A program made the position numbers and the translations under genes. A stretch of 64,000 bases of DNA from Mycobacterium sp. M26 (lineage in GTDB: Bacteria > Actinomycetota > Actinomycetes > Mycobacteriales > Mycobacteriaceae): positions 1,369,468-1,433,467 of the forward strand of contig NZ_LN929907.1 in the NCBI RefSeq assembly GCF_001494595.1. Reading direction: 5' to 3'. This document shows, one piece after another, positions 28,056 through 37,257 of the stretch; positions within the stretch are counted from its first letter, which is position 1, and every line of letters starts with the position of its first letter. A model generated the notes under the pieces. The model was not told where the DNA came from, did not search any database, and saw only the letters and a list, made by a program, of their open reading frames with translations.

Positions 28056-28312
28056 ATCAGTCTTTCAGGCCGGTGAAATTGGTGCATGTGATGCGCTGGC
28101 GGAACGCGCTCGAACTGATAACGCATTGCTTGGGCGTCGTCGGGAGCGCCCCAACCGTCCAGCTCGGGGTCGTCCTCGGAGCCGCCGGCGCGGAGGCCGA
28201 AGGCCAGCACGACCACCCTGTCGTGATCCCACGCCGCGACCCGTCGGCTATCCCCGTCCGCGTCGAGCTCGTCGGCCGGGATCGCCCCCGCCTGCTCGAA
28301 CGCTACGTCCAT
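28052..28312 (-). CDS. Small acidic protein upstream of nuclease-helicase
   Basis: 86 aa from ATG 28312, chosen because the longer open frame upstream is a shadow of the frameshifted gene in another frame. Acidic (ELDADGDSRRVAAWDHDRVV, GGSEDDPELDGWGAPDD) with a His-rich C-terminus (PPAHHMHQFH). Its stop overlaps the helicase ATG (ATGA), which supports translation of this frame. No recognised family. The ribosome-binding site is weak, so expression may depend on the upstream gene. Confidence 0.55.
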   Translation of the reverse strand: MDVAFEQAGAIPADELDADGDSRRVAAWDHDRVVVLAFGLRAGGSEDDPELDGWGAPDDAQAMRYQFERVPPAHHMHQFHRPERLI

Positions 28313-28340
28313 TGCAGCCGTTTCGCGTCGTTGCCGCGAA

Positions 28341-28780
28341 CTACTGGATGAGCTCGTCGCAGAATCCGGCGATTTGCACTGCGAGATCGACCCACGTCTG
28401 CGGCTTGTCGAGCGCTCTGCTATTCGGAGCGGCGTTTGCCAAAGTCTCATGGCCCTCCTGGCCGAAATCCGGAGCGGAGTAGGTGATATCCACGTCATTT
28501 GAGCCGTCTGTCCACGTCGCCGTTCCTAGAACGGGGCACTGGACATTACCGACATTCCCGGGTTGGAGGAGCTAATGTCCCACAGCCATTCCGCCTCCAG
28601 CTCACCGTCCCAGGTGAAGGTGAAATCGTGGACTACGTGCTCGTCCTGGAAACCGATACTCCAAAATTCGATGTGGATTTGTCCTGGCGTGATGGTCTCC
28701 GGCATCCTCTCCGCCGGGTTGCGGTTCCATGGTGCGTCAGGGTCATCGTCGTCCATCTCCCAAGGGTCGACGTCAGTCAT
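28341..28780 (-). pseudogene. Orphan domain protein gene with one-base frameshift
   Basis: ATG 28780 (AAGGGA upstream) starts MTDVDPWEMDDDDPDAPW. The frame runs through HDFTFTWDGELEAEWLWDI and then ends early at 28526. After the CCC run near 28560, the other frame continues as GNVGNVQCPVLGTATWTDG, then DVDITYSAPDF and ends at 28341 (FCDELIQ). One missing C joins both frames into about 146 aa. The joined product matches the C-terminal domain of the 397-aa protein at 36021 (DFSFTWNGGRSASWQMDI...GTLSWPNGRDLVITHEW), which supports the frameshift rather than two separate genes. Confidence 0.65.
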
Positions 28781-28800
28781 TCGCGATTCCCTTCTATCGG

Positions 28801-29553
28801 TCAGTTTGCGTCGATAATTCGGCATTCCATCACAATGCCGTTTGGGTCTCCGTCCTCGTATCCCTCGGCGATGTATTGGAGGAAGTCGACGGTTCTTAAT
28901 TCTCCTGCCCGAAGCGCCGATGACAGCCAGTCATCGAAGCCGCCATCGGCGAGGGCGAACTCGGGGAAGACTTTCTGGCGCAGCCGGTCTTTCGTCCAAC
29001 GATTCATCCCGTCGGTGTACTGGGTGACGATCGTGGGAGCGACATCTACGGACTCGTAGAGACCCACTTGGCAGGCTTCGATAATGTAGTCGTTGGCGTC
29101 GAATTCGCCGTTTCGCCAACCGGCTTCCTCCGGAGAAATGGCCGCTGCCTCCGCCGAGACCGAGGCGAAGAGTTCCTCGTATGTCATCCAGTCCCCTCGG
29201 CCCCGATACAAGGTCAGGGGGAATGCGGCGATCGCCGACTGGGCCTCCTCGTAAGTGACCGCTTTCCGGTTCCAGAAGGCTCTCGGGCTCTCTAGATTCG
29301 GGGTGCGGGCGAATAGATCATCCGGAAGAGTGGGCGGGTGAATCGGGTTGCCCACCGGGATGCCGCGGGCAACGAGTCCGTCGGGAGATACGATCCAGAC
29401 GCAGTCGTCGATCGGCATCTGGTCCCCGTCCCGCTCGGAGACGTACCACAGTCCATCGTGCACCGACCCGTGTGGTGCGGGAGAAGCCCTGTAGCTTTGC
29501 GGGGGCAGGCCACGGATAGCGGCTACCGCAGCGATTGCTTCTGCCGGCTTCAT
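28801..29553 (-). CDS. Orphan protein of about 250 aa
   Basis: ATG 29553 with GGAGGAAA upstream. No family recognised. The N-terminal half carries DDCVWIVSPDGLVARGIPVG, which looks like a beta-hairpin rich domain. The C-terminal half is helical (GMNRWTKDRLRQKVFPEFAL, FDDWLSSALRAGELRTVDFL). No signal peptide or membrane span. It precedes the frameshifted gene at 28780 by 20 bp and is probably transcribed with it. The 290 bp upstream (29554-29843) hold no clear gene; a 63-aa plus-strand ORF at 29715-29906 is not convincing. Confidence 0.65.
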   Translation of the reverse strand: MKPAEAIAAVAAIRGLPPQSYRASPAPHGSVHDGLWYVSERDGDQMPIDDCVWIVSPDGLVARGIPVGNPIHPPTLPDDLFARTPNLESPRAFWNRKAVTYEEAQSAIAAFPLTLYRGRGDWMTYEELFASVSAEAAAISPEEAGWRNGEFDANDYIIEACQVGLYESVDVAPTIVTQYTDGMNRWTKDRLRQKVFPEFALADGGFDDWLSSALRAGELRTVDFLQYIAEGYEDGDPNGIVMECRIIDAN

Positions 29554-29843
29554 GGGTGGGTTTTTCCTCCGTCTGCGGTGATGTCAATCTCTGTAGGTGT
29601 GGTGGGGTTATGTGCCGAGCGGGCACTCCCGATCGACCGAGTCGTTGCGCATTCGTCCAGAACCATTGCTGCAGTTGATCTCAGCAGCCTCGATGAGGTC
29701 ACTGATCAGCCCTCGTGAACTGGATTCCAAAGGTGACAGTCGAACTGTGGCGCATCGAGCCCGCGATGCCCCATGCGGTATCGCTTGATAGCGCCATTCA
29801 GGCTGTCTCCCTTGACCTTTTCGATGTGACCACGGCGGGATCG

Positions 29844-31616
29844 TTAGTTGTCGGGCTGGCCGTTCTTAGGGTCAGGCAGGCCGATGTTGGAGTAGGTCAC
29901 GAGTAGCGGATCGACGTCGAAGTGTCCAAGGCGGCCAAGGGTTCTCTGGGTATTCAGGGCGCCGTCCCACGCGTCCGGTAGGAACCTGAAGTTGGAGACA
30001 ACGTTGTCGAAGCTGGACACCGTCTCCCACCACGCCGCAAAGCCACCGTCAGAGGCGGGGTGCGCGGCCGCGGCCATCTTTACCTGCTCGGCCTCGGTTT
30101 GATCAACGGCCGCGAACTCCCAGGGATTGCCCATGGTTTTCTTAATCCAGGCAACGTCGGCGGCCAAGGCTCTGCCGCCCTTGGCGGCTACCTCAAGGAT
30201 TCGATCGCGCAGCACGTCTGGGACGTCCGAGGCGGTGGCCTCTGGGTTGTTCCACAGTGCAAGAACGTTCGGTAGTGACCCTCTGACCAGCAGATCGGTT
30301 GCATCGCTGAATAATTGAGAGTCGGCGCCGGCTTCCGCGAGCAGGCCGAGCACGCAGTGGTAGGGCGCGAAGGGGTGCCGGCGGAAATGTACGAGGTATT
30401 CGGTGCCGTCGGGCAGTGCACAAATTTCAGTACTACTTACGGTCGGTCCCATCGGGTTAAACCACACCGCCACCGCCAGGGTCTGGCGGTGTTCGAGCCA
30501 CAGCAGCCTCCGATCGGCAGGCTCCTCACCGTCCGTGCGATGCTCGGCTATCGCGGGTCGAGCTTGTTCAGCGATCGCGGCTACGATGTGGTTCGAACGG
30601 TCAATGCTCTCGCTGCTGCTGTCGGAGTCGCTCTCGGGCGGAAGTCCCGACTGGGACAGCCCACCAAGGACGTCACTGAGGGTAGAGGCATACCCCCAAA
30701 GCTCGGCGGCTGAGTGGCCCGTGTAGGAACCGAGCTGCTCTTGGTTGCGAACCTCTGACATCGTGTTCCACTGCGCGAAAGTCAGCCCGTCGGCCTCGAG
30801 AGTCCATGCGCCCAAGAGATTTGTTTCTGGGTCGTTGAACAGAGCCCGCGTGATGTCCGCCAGGCGCGCAGTAAGCGCGTTAGAACTTTTTCGGGGAGGC
30901 AGGACCAAGGAACTCTTCCAACCGTCGCCGACAATCGGGTGTCTGTCGAATCCCGCACTCAGCGTTGTATTGGCATCGAGCATGATGCGCAGCTGGTTGT
31001 TATCGGCCCAGACCGCGTCCGGCGCACCGACCATCTCTGCGATGGTCGCCGCGGTGTCGTCCACGGACGGGAATTTGTAGCGGGTCAGATCCAGAACCCA
31101 CTCGGGACGGCCGCGCAGAGCCTGCAGGTAGTAGTACGTTGCATCGAAGGATTCCCGACACCCGCTCTGAGCCTCTGGGTGGCTATAGGCGGCAACACCA
31201 CCTACCGCCGCGGCGAGTCGCTCAGCTAGTGCGTCGGACATCCAGGCGCTCAGCTTCGCCTTCTCTGACAGGCGAAGGAAAAAGGTGTCCCATTGAGGCA
31301 GTGCGCAAATCGCGGCGATCGCGTCAATGGTCTGTTCCGCAGGGTCGTATGCGAAGCTCCACCCCGCGGCGTACCGGTTGAGCGCCACGCAGACCTGCTG
31401 GGCACCCTTGCCGTCGGGGACCTGCTCAACGATCCGGGTCCTGATCCGCCACTTGGTTCGGCCATCTGGCAAGACATCGACGGTTGTGGTCTGGGCTAGT
31501 CGAGCCTGCCAGTAGGTCGCGCTCGCACCATCGATCTCAAGCCAGTCCTCGTCGGCCCACAAGAAACGCTGCAGATAATTCGCCAGCAATATGTCAGCAG
31601 CTACACCGATGCTCAT
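29844..31616 (-). CDS. Large orphan protein, 590 aa
   Basis: ATG 31616, complete, codon use like neighbours. Function not recognised. The N-terminal quarter (TYWQARLAQTTTVDVLPDGR, WRIRTRIVEQVPDGKGAQQV, RYAAGWSFAYDP) is beta-rich. The middle is helical. A second beta-rich domain near residues 370-430 contains RRLLWLEHRQTLAVAVWFNP and STEICALPDGTEYLVHFRRH. The C-terminus holds NPWEFAAVDQTEAEQVKMAA. No signal peptide or membrane span is seen. It is a singleton between an apparently empty stretch and the 28.8-29.6 kb genes. Confidence 0.7.
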   Translation of the reverse strand: MSIGVAADILLANYLQRFLWADEDWLEIDGASATYWQARLAQTTTVDVLPDGRTKWRIRTRIVEQVPDGKGAQQVCVALNRYAAGWSFAYDPAEQTIDAIAAICALPQWDTFFLRLSEKAKLSAWMSDALAERLAAAVGGVAAYSHPEAQSGCRESFDATYYYLQALRGRPEWVLDLTRYKFPSVDDTAATIAEMVGAPDAVWADNNQLRIMLDANTTLSAGFDRHPIVGDGWKSSLVLPPRKSSNALTARLADITRALFNDPETNLLGAWTLEADGLTFAQWNTMSEVRNQEQLGSYTGHSAAELWGYASTLSDVLGGLSQSGLPPESDSDSSSESIDRSNHIVAAIAEQARPAIAEHRTDGEEPADRRLLWLEHRQTLAVAVWFNPMGPTVSSTEICALPDGTEYLVHFRRHPFAPYHCVLGLLAEAGADSQLFSDATDLLVRGSLPNVLALWNNPEATASDVPDVLRDRILEVAAKGGRALAADVAWIKKTMGNPWEFAAVDQTEAEQVKMAAAAHPASDGGFAAWWETVSSFDNVVSNFRFLPDAWDGALNTQRTLGRLGHFDVDPLLVTYSNIGLPDPKNGQPDN

Positions 31617-32060
31617 GACCTAACCCGTCCCCATTTCTCGTTCCCGAACATCCCCTGAGCCTGGCGATGCCTCCGATGGAGGACGCTAGACCAAGGGTGC
31701 GACATCTTGCCCCGCTAAACTCCGAAATTCCTCAACCCCGCTAGCAGTAGGCCGCTGATGTCCTAGCATTCCGGGCTGCGACACCAGCCGGAACGAGCTC
31801 GCTTCGCGCCGGCTTGCCGGGCACCGGCCAACGTGGCCGTCGACGGACACGTCATCGTGACGAGTCGACACTTGAACAGGTGATTCTGAAACACGGCTAC
31901 GCCGACACCTCGTGAATCCTTGATTGAATGTGGACTTTTCATCACGTACTCGGACTTCGATGAGGACAACGCAGATATGCCCTCATATAGGTGCGCCGCC
32001 ACCTTGCGTCCACCGCATGGTCACCCCGACTAACGCCGCCTCCAAGACCGCAGTGCTGCC
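31617..32060. other. Intergenic stretch, no gene recognised
   Basis: 444 bp between two minus-strand genes. Short open frames here have no protein-like composition or ribosome-binding sites. It presumably contains the promoter of the 590-aa gene. I see no tRNA and no clear hairpin terminator. Confidence 0.5.
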
Positions 32061-32864
32061 TCACGCGGCGCTACTCGTACCCCCGGAAGATTCGACGACT
32101 GGCCGGTCCTTCTTCTCAGGCCTGACCAAGGTGGCCACCGTCGACCGCGACCACGGTCGCCCAGTCTTCGTCCGGTGCCCCCAAGAATTGAGGAAGGTCG
32201 CAGCCTCGACCCGCGTCATGCCGCACTGGTGAACGAGCCAACGCGCGAACCGCGTCAACCCAGGCTTGCGCTCACTCCACGTCATTCGGGTCGCGGGCAT
32301 TCCCGGATGCGGTCCGTACTGAACCTCCAACTGCCGCAGTGCTTCCGACAACTGGCAATCCCGCCCGTGCTCGTTGCGCGACGTTCGATTGAATTGCTCG
32401 CCCAGTGCTGCCTGAATCTCGTCGCACAACGTCACCGCACCGGCCGCCGCCATCGCCGCGTTGTCGAGCTCGTCCACGGCGTGAACTTCTCGGCGCAGTG
32501 CCACGTCGATCGCATTGATCCCACCATCCGGTGGGCAGTTCCACAGGTTCTTCCCTACAAGGAGGTCGAGACCGTGCCGTTGCAGCACCAGACTGAGCCG
32601 ACGCAGATGCTCTTCGCGGACGAAGTCGATGGGAAATGGGACCCAAACATTCAGATGGGTGCAGATCGCCCGCGACAGAGCGGTCACCACCGCGTCGAGA
32701 TCAGACAGATCATCTCTGGCGATGGCCTCGCCAGCTGGGAAGGTGTAGGTCTCGGCGATGAGGACACCGCACTCTGCTGCCCGTTCATCCAGCATCTCGC
32801 TGCGGGTGCCTGTGTCCGTGTCGCCGAGAACGATCACCACCGTGGATTTCGTCGAGCTCGTCAT
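32061..32864 (-). CDS. Orphan protein in ADP-ribosylglycohydrolase operon
   Basis: 267 aa. The ATG overlaps the stop of the upstream glycohydrolase-phosphatase gene by one base (TGATG), so they are co-translated. The N-terminal 110 residues (STVVIVLGDTDTGTRSEMLD, then ARDDLSDLDAVVTALSRAIC, THLNVWVPFPIDFVREEHLR) look like a Rossmann-like alpha/beta fold. The C-terminus (TRFARWLVHQCGMTRVEAA, SWGHRTKTGRPWSRSTVATL) resembles a helical DNA-binding tail of the kind seen in recombinase C-terminal domains. No catalytic motif recognised. Linkage suggests a role in nucleotide or ADP-ribose metabolism or sensing. Confidence 0.7.
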   Translation of the reverse strand: MTSSTKSTVVIVLGDTDTGTRSEMLDERAAECGVLIAETYTFPAGEAIARDDLSDLDAVVTALSRAICTHLNVWVPFPIDFVREEHLRRLSLVLQRHGLDLLVGKNLWNCPPDGGINAIDVALRREVHAVDELDNAAMAAAGAVTLCDEIQAALGEQFNRTSRNEHGRDCQLSEALRQLEVQYGPHPGMPATRMTWSERKPGLTRFARWLVHQCGMTRVEAATFLNSWGHRTKTGRPWSRSTVATLVRPEKKDRPVVESSGGTSSAA

Positions 32865-34321
32865 CAGGTCACCTCTCGTTCAGGCGTTGAGTCGTGTCGA
32901 TCTGCCTTCGGATCGAGCCGCGTGAGCGCAGCGCGGAACGCCGGGTTTGGGTACGCGCGGGGCAGCACTTCCTGCACATCGCGCAATGCATGCTCAGTAC
33001 TGATGTCGCGCAGGCGCGCGCCGTAGAGCGCACCGACCGTTGGCGTTCGGCTGTAGGCACCCACACAATGCACCAGCACTGTTCGCCCATCGGCGCGCAG
33101 CCGCTCGACGGCCTGGACCGCCTCGTTCAGCACGAAATCCAGATGCGGATTCTCATCAGGCTCGGAGCGGTCGATCAACCGGACCTCGACATGGGGGATG
33201 TCGTGACGGATGTCCTCGTCGGCCAGTCGGCACAACGACACAACGGCGTTGACCTGATCGGGCAGTTGGCGAAGGACTCCGATCCCGCCGAGGATGACCC
33301 TGTCGTCGTGCGGATGCACAGCCACCGTGTTGATCGGGGAGTCGTAGTAGCTGAAGTCAAAGGGATCGGGCCGGCCGCCTCGGGCGATCGCCGACCCGAG
33401 ACCGACGAGGTCGTGCGCCCGTAGGCCTGGCCAACCGTGCAGCAGGACGCGCCACTCGAGTGGCACAGCCGATGCACCATAGACCGCACCCAGCAAGCCT
33501 CCCGCGATCGCTGCCACCGTGTCGGTATCGGAACCGGCACGAACGGCGGCGTCGATGCCGTCGCGCAGATGACCGGCACGGGACCCGCCCGGGCGGGGAA
33601 GCGTGTGAGAGATCGCCGACCATGCCGCTTGCAGTGCCGCGACAGTCCATCCGTTGTTGGCGATCCCTGCCGGCCGAGAGGACTCCGCCTCGTCCAGGCG
33701 CTGCGCCCACAACCGGCGGCGCTCCGGATCGAGGTGACGCAACCCCACTCGGACGTCGAGCTCGGCATGCAAGACCGCATGCCGGATCGCCGTCGACCAC
33801 AACACGCAGGCGTCCCCGGCATCGGGATCGAAGTGGGTTAGTTCGCTGATTGCCCGAGCAGCCTCGACCAGTGAGACTTCGTCGTCGAGGTAGGCGAGTG
33901 CGAGCGGGGCCGTCCGCATCAGCGATCCGTTGCCACCCGTGCGACGGCCACTGCGATGCAGATCAGCCGAAGCCGCCCGGGCCCGCGCCGCCGAAATGCC
34001 CGAGCGGTCCGCCGATGACAGAACCGATCGGGTCTGGATGCCGACGTCCTTGGCATTGACGCTCCACTGCAGCCAGCGTGCCACGATCGCATCCTGCGAT
34101 GCTTCGTCTCGCAGATCGGCTCCAGTCGCGGCAACCTCGGCAATCGCGATGGCCATCGACGTGTCGTCGGTCCACTCGCCGGCAGCCCACGGTCCGCCGC
34201 CCACCATCGCGACTTCCAGTTCGGGTCCGCGGGTCGGTCCGAACTCGTACGGGGCTGCCAGTGCGTCCCCAGCTGCAGTGCCCAGCAGTACGCCCTCGAT
34301 GCGGTCATGAATCGACGCCAT
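32864..34321 (-). CDS. ADP-ribosylglycohydrolase fused to dual-specificity-type phosphatase
   Basis: 485 aa from ATG 34321 (GGGAGGGGG upstream; the longer frame is not needed). Residues 1-310 are an ADP-ribosylglycohydrolase: GVLLGTAAGDALAAPYEFG and the metal-binding WTDDTSMAI, which normally hold two Mg ions and release ADP-ribose from modified targets. Residues about 320-480 are a cysteine phosphatase with the loop HCVGAYSRT (CX5R) and a preceding general-acid region. The fusion predicts successive removal of ADP-ribose and of a phosphate, or processing of ADP-ribose phosphate. It is divergent from a frameshifted NrtR-type regulator with palindromes in between, so NrtR-type control is likely. 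Confidence 0.88.
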   Translation of the reverse strand: MASIHDRIEGVLLGTAAGDALAAPYEFGPTRGPELEVAMVGGGPWAAGEWTDDTSMAIAIAEVAATGADLRDEASQDAIVARWLQWSVNAKDVGIQTRSVLSSADRSGISAARARAASADLHRSGRRTGGNGSLMRTAPLALAYLDDEVSLVEAARAISELTHFDPDAGDACVLWSTAIRHAVLHAELDVRVGLRHLDPERRRLWAQRLDEAESSRPAGIANNGWTVAALQAAWSAISHTLPRPGGSRAGHLRDGIDAAVRAGSDTDTVAAIAGGLLGAVYGASAVPLEWRVLLHGWPGLRAHDLVGLGSAIARGGRPDPFDFSYYDSPINTVAVHPHDDRVILGGIGVLRQLPDQVNAVVSLCRLADEDIRHDIPHVEVRLIDRSEPDENPHLDFVLNEAVQAVERLRADGRTVLVHCVGAYSRTPTVGALYGARLRDISTEHALRDVQEVLPRAYPNPAFRAALTRLDPKADRHDSTPEREVT

Positions 34322-34341
34322 GCCGTCCCCCTCCCAATGCT

Positions 34342-34387
34342 TGATTTTGAGCGAAATCATTGCTAATTATTTAGCGATAGGATCGCT
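34342..34387. promoter_or_regulatory. Palindromic operator cluster between glycohydrolase and NrtR-like gene
   Basis: Three inverted repeats in 46 bp: TGATTT-N6-AAATCA (34342-34359), GCTAA-N4-TTAGC (34362-34375) and AGCGA-N5-TCGCT (34373-34387). A TGATTT...AAATCA palindrome recurs at the intact NrtR gene (45723-45750), which suggests an NrtR-type operator. Binding is inferred. Confidence 0.55.
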
Positions 34388-34420
34388 CTAATTCAGGTGC
34401 TCGCCGCTATGGTAACGGGC

Positions 34421-35094
34421 ATGACCGACAATAAATTCCGAGATTCCTCCGGGCGGGTGTTCGCCGACTACCCCCGGCCGTCGGTCGCTGTCGATATCGC
34501 TCCGTTGACGCCACACCCGGATGAAGGGCTACTCGTGCTTGAGGTCAGGCGCGATGTGACGGCGGGGTGGGCGTTGCCCGGAACGTTCCTCTGGGAGGGG
34601 AGCGCCTGGCCGACGCTGTCGAGCGTTGGCTTCGTGTCAAGGCAGGCGTTGAAGGTGTAGTGCCGCATCAACTGCAGGTCTTCGACGATCCTGAGCGCGA
34701 CGACCGCGGATGGGTTCTGTCGGTCGCCCACTGGGCGGCGGTTTCCCCAGAGCGCCTAGCGTCACGGTTACCGGCCGAAACCCGCCTGGTAGCGGTAAGC
34801 AGCCTGGGACGGCTGATCTACGACCATCGGCTGATCATCGCGGCCGCCGTCGAACATCTCCGCTCGCGCTATCGGGACCAACCCGATCCGGAGGGTCTCC
34901 TGGGTGCCACGTTCACCATGCTTCAGCTTCGCCTGCTCCATGAGGCCGTTGCGGGCGAGCGCTTGGACCGCGACGTATTCCGGAGGGAGATGAAGGACAA
35001 CCTGACTGCCACCGGGCAAGTGTCGGCGGGAGCCCGTGGGCGTCCTGCTGAGCTCTTCAAGAGAGTCAGGACGACGCGGGCGCGTAAGGGGTGA
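34421..35094 (+). pseudogene. NrtR-type Nudix regulator gene with one-base frameshift
   Basis: The first frame (ATG 34421) reads DYPRPSVAVDIAPLTPHPDE, WALPGTFLWEG and then shifts. The second frame resumes ERLADAVERWLRVKAGVEGV, HQLQVFDDPERDDRGWVLS and ends in GRPAELFKR. Side by side these match the intact NrtR at 45791 (WALPGAFLRRGETLAQAVERCL...FDDPERDNRDWVLSV...GRPAELFRR). Adding one G to the GGGG run at 34597-34600 joins the two parts. NrtR proteins carry a Nudix-like ADP-ribose-sensing domain and a winged helix that represses NAD genes. As it stands, the DNA-binding half could only be made from an internal start. Confidence 0.75.
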
Positions 35095-35120
35095 GGACTT
35101 CTCAGGCGACGGGGTGATGC

Positions 35121-35250
35121 TGTCGGTGTCCTGAGCTATCCTTAACTCAGCTCAAGAGCGGACGGCTGTTCGGGTACCTGGCCCGCCGTCCCGGCAACCG
35201 CGCGACCACCGCACGGTGCCCCAGGGGAAGAGCTGGCACGCCAAGCGTGC
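35121..35250 (+). promoter_or_regulatory. SAM-I/SAM-IV-clan riboswitch-like element with promoter (copy 1)
   Basis: Promoter-like block TGTCGGTG (35121) and TATCCT (35137-35142). Predicted fold: P1 AGCTC/GAGCT (35149-35153, 35230-35234); AAGAG; P2 GGACGG/CCGTCC (35160-35165, 35186-35191); GGCAACC...CGGTGCC as P3 core (35193-35220); then a 6-bp hairpin GCACGC/GCGTGC (35236-35250) in the P5 position of SAM-IV. The AAGAG, GGCAACC and GGTGCC order is the SAM-clan signature. A purine-rich GGGGAAG that could be a ribosome-binding site overlaps the P1 3' strand. Confidence 0.55.
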
Positions 35251-35876
35251 AAGTGGTGGGTGTCCCGAGGGCGGCGCCGCCAGAACGGCGAACGATTTAC
35301 GAACAACATGTCAGCGCGACCGATGCGGCCTTACGTCAGCGTATTCACCACCTTGGCGTCCACATTCCGTGCGGTCGAATCCGTGGCCCAGTAGGAGGTT
35401 TCGGCCCGCGACTGTGGCAATCATGCTCCTGCGAAGACTATCCTTTGAGGTGGCCAACTGGAGATATTTCTGAAGACCGTGCGCTATGCATCATCTGCTT
35501 TCGGGGCACGGCCGGCGGTCCATCTCGGTGGGCATGGCTAGCGTGCAACGAATGCCGCATCAGCAATGAGCGGATCCGAGCTCGCACAGGAGTACGCCCT
35601 TTTGCTCTTGGCCGGCACAGCCTCATGAACGGAATCGGAGTTCCAGGTGGAGCCCCGCCGGAGATTGTGTCCGAAGAGACCGCGAGGCTCATCGAGTTCG
35701 CCCGCGGTGATGGGCGTTTGAAGGCTTGGAAGGTACGGGAGTACGGACGGTTGTCGGCGGCCTTCGATCCACTTGCCGACGTCCCGCTCCGCGAGTGGCA
35801 ACAACAGTGGCCACCCAGTCATTCAGCGTCGGCTGACGCCTTCTCGCGGGTTCTTGAGACGCATCCTGATGCGTGA
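35247..35876 (+). CDS. Cysteine-rich orphan protein behind riboswitch-like element
   Basis: About 209 aa. The start is uncertain: GTG codons at 35247, 35253 and 35256 are all in frame and no strong separate ribosome-binding site is seen. The middle carries a possible zinc-binding module (CSCEDYPLRWPTGD, ALCIICFRGTAGG, ACNECR). The remainder is basic and unrecognised; the tail is LREWQQQWPPSHSAS. The product is probably cytoplasmic. It sits immediately after the RNA element at 35121-35250, so its expression is likely controlled by it. Confidence 0.6.
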   Translation: MQVVGVPRAAPPERRTIYEQHVSATDAALRQRIHHLGVHIPCGRIRGPVGGFGPRLWQSCSCEDYPLRWPTGDISEDRALCIICFRGTAGGPSRWAWLACNECRISNERIRARTGVRPFALGRHSLMNGIGVPGGAPPEIVSEETARLIEFARGDGRLKAWKVREYGRLSAAFDPLADVPLREWQQQWPPSHSASADAFSRVLETHPDA

Positions 35877-36020
35877 TCATCTGCACGACTGCCGGATTCG
35901 ATCATCCGGCAAGTGGAGGCTACGACCCCGAAGCGTTTCGGGAGTGTCCACACAGGTTCCTGTTCTCTGGCTCCGCGTCAGTCCTTGCCGCTACCGTTGG
36001 AGACGGTAGGAGGTAGAGGC

Positions 36021-37214
36021 ATGAATGTCGAGAATCCAGGGAGATCATCGGCTGCGGATCGTAGTGATTGGCACCAGATCGGCATTGGCGATGATGTTGT
36101 TCCATTCGCCGTATCGGCATTTGGGAACCCTGAACAGGCGAGGAGTTGGATAGCGATTCTGGACAAGGCGCCGCTGCGTCCAGTGCGCGGAGGCCTGGAG
36201 CCCCTCTGGCGCAATGTCTCGTTTCTGCGCGAGTTGGCTGATTCCGGCCTAGACTGCCTTGCCTTTCAGCGATGGAGGGACGCCGGATCCGATGCCTCTG
36301 CGGTACCGCGGTGGGCGAAGATGTTCGGCTCCCGTGGTCTGGGTCCTGAACACTTCTCGCGATGGAACACTCTGGGCCTCAACGTCGGGGATCTACCGGC
36401 GGTGCTGTCGGATCTCGATTTCAGCAGTGCCACTGATCTCTTGACCAACTGGGGCTCCGTGTCGCCACTGTCGAGTACCGGAGAGTTGTTGGAGGTCTTA
36501 CGACGTGGATTGAACGTTGAGCAGCTGCGAGGGCTGCTGGCGGTCGGGTTTACCGGTCATCAGGTCTTCCTTTGGCATTCCCGGACCATCCCAGTACAGG
36601 AGTGGCTCCCGTGGATCGCGATCGGCGTAACGCCTGAGGCTGCGAATGACTATTTCTCGGCGGGGTTCTCGCCAGACTTGGCTGCCCCGTGGATTTCTGC
36701 ACGTGTCCCTGCCGAAGACGCCAAGGAGTTCATCGAGCTTCGCGTGGATCCAGCGCAAGCTGAGGACTATGCCCGGCGTGGGATCGCACCGGTGCTACTG
36801 ACCCGGACGGAGGATCGGATCGAGGAGATCGACTATGAAGAACTTATGATCCTCGAAGACCTCGAGGGTCTGCCATCGATCGTCGGGCACGGCGACATCA
36901 ACTTCGTCCGGCACTCAGCGCTAGCAGCGAGCGACTATGTTCCCTATGACTTCTCGTTCACCTGGAATGGCGGCCGAAGTGCTTCATGGCAGATGGACAT
37001 CAGCATCACCGCAGAGCTCTCGCCAGCGTCAAGCTCTCCTTCGACCGGGACACTGTCCTGGCCGAATGGACGTGACCTTGTCATCACTCACGAATGGATC
37101 GAGATGGATCGCTATGAGGAGGCCGTCCTAGAGGGGCAAGCGCCCGACAATCTTGCCGATCCTCGCCAATGGATTCATCTCGCCGACGTAATCCTGGGTT
37201 TCGTCCTTGTTTAG
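36021..37214 (+). CDS. Orphan protein with repeated helical segments and beta C-terminal domain
   Basis: 397 aa from ATG 36021 (GGAGG 8 bp upstream). Residues about 90-280 contain loosely repeated units beginning with GL- or GV- and containing -FS-W- or -A--WI (GLGPEHFSRWNTLGLNVGDL, GFTGHQVFLWHSRTIPVQEW, VTPEAANDYFSAGFSPDLAA), suggesting a helical repeat. The C-terminal domain (DFSFTWNGGRSASWQMDI, GTLSWPNGRDLVITHEW) is shared with the frameshifted gene at 28341-28780. Function unknown. The 144 bp upstream contain no recognised riboswitch. Confidence 0.7.
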   Translation: MNVENPGRSSAADRSDWHQIGIGDDVVPFAVSAFGNPEQARSWIAILDKAPLRPVRGGLEPLWRNVSFLRELADSGLDCLAFQRWRDAGSDASAVPRWAKMFGSRGLGPEHFSRWNTLGLNVGDLPAVLSDLDFSSATDLLTNWGSVSPLSSTGELLEVLRRGLNVEQLRGLLAVGFTGHQVFLWHSRTIPVQEWLPWIAIGVTPEAANDYFSAGFSPDLAAPWISARVPAEDAKEFIELRVDPAQAEDYARRGIAPVLLTRTEDRIEEIDYEELMILEDLEGLPSIVGHGDINFVRHSALAASDYVPYDFSFTWNGGRSASWQMDISITAELSPASSSPSTGTLSWPNGRDLVITHEWIEMDRYEEAVLEGQAPDNLADPRQWIHLADVILGFVLV

Positions 37215-37257
37215 GCAATCCAGTTCAGCGCCGCAGGTCTGGTCCTGCTCCGGATCA

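Noticed and set aside
28052..28498. 148-aa frame starting MTWISPTPLR
   Set aside because: The first 62 codons are the wrong frame of the frameshifted gene at 28341-28780; only the part from ATG 28312 is kept.
29715..29906. 63-aa plus-strand ORF
   Set aside because: No ribosome-binding site or recognisable pattern, and it runs into the end of the 590-aa gene on the other strand.
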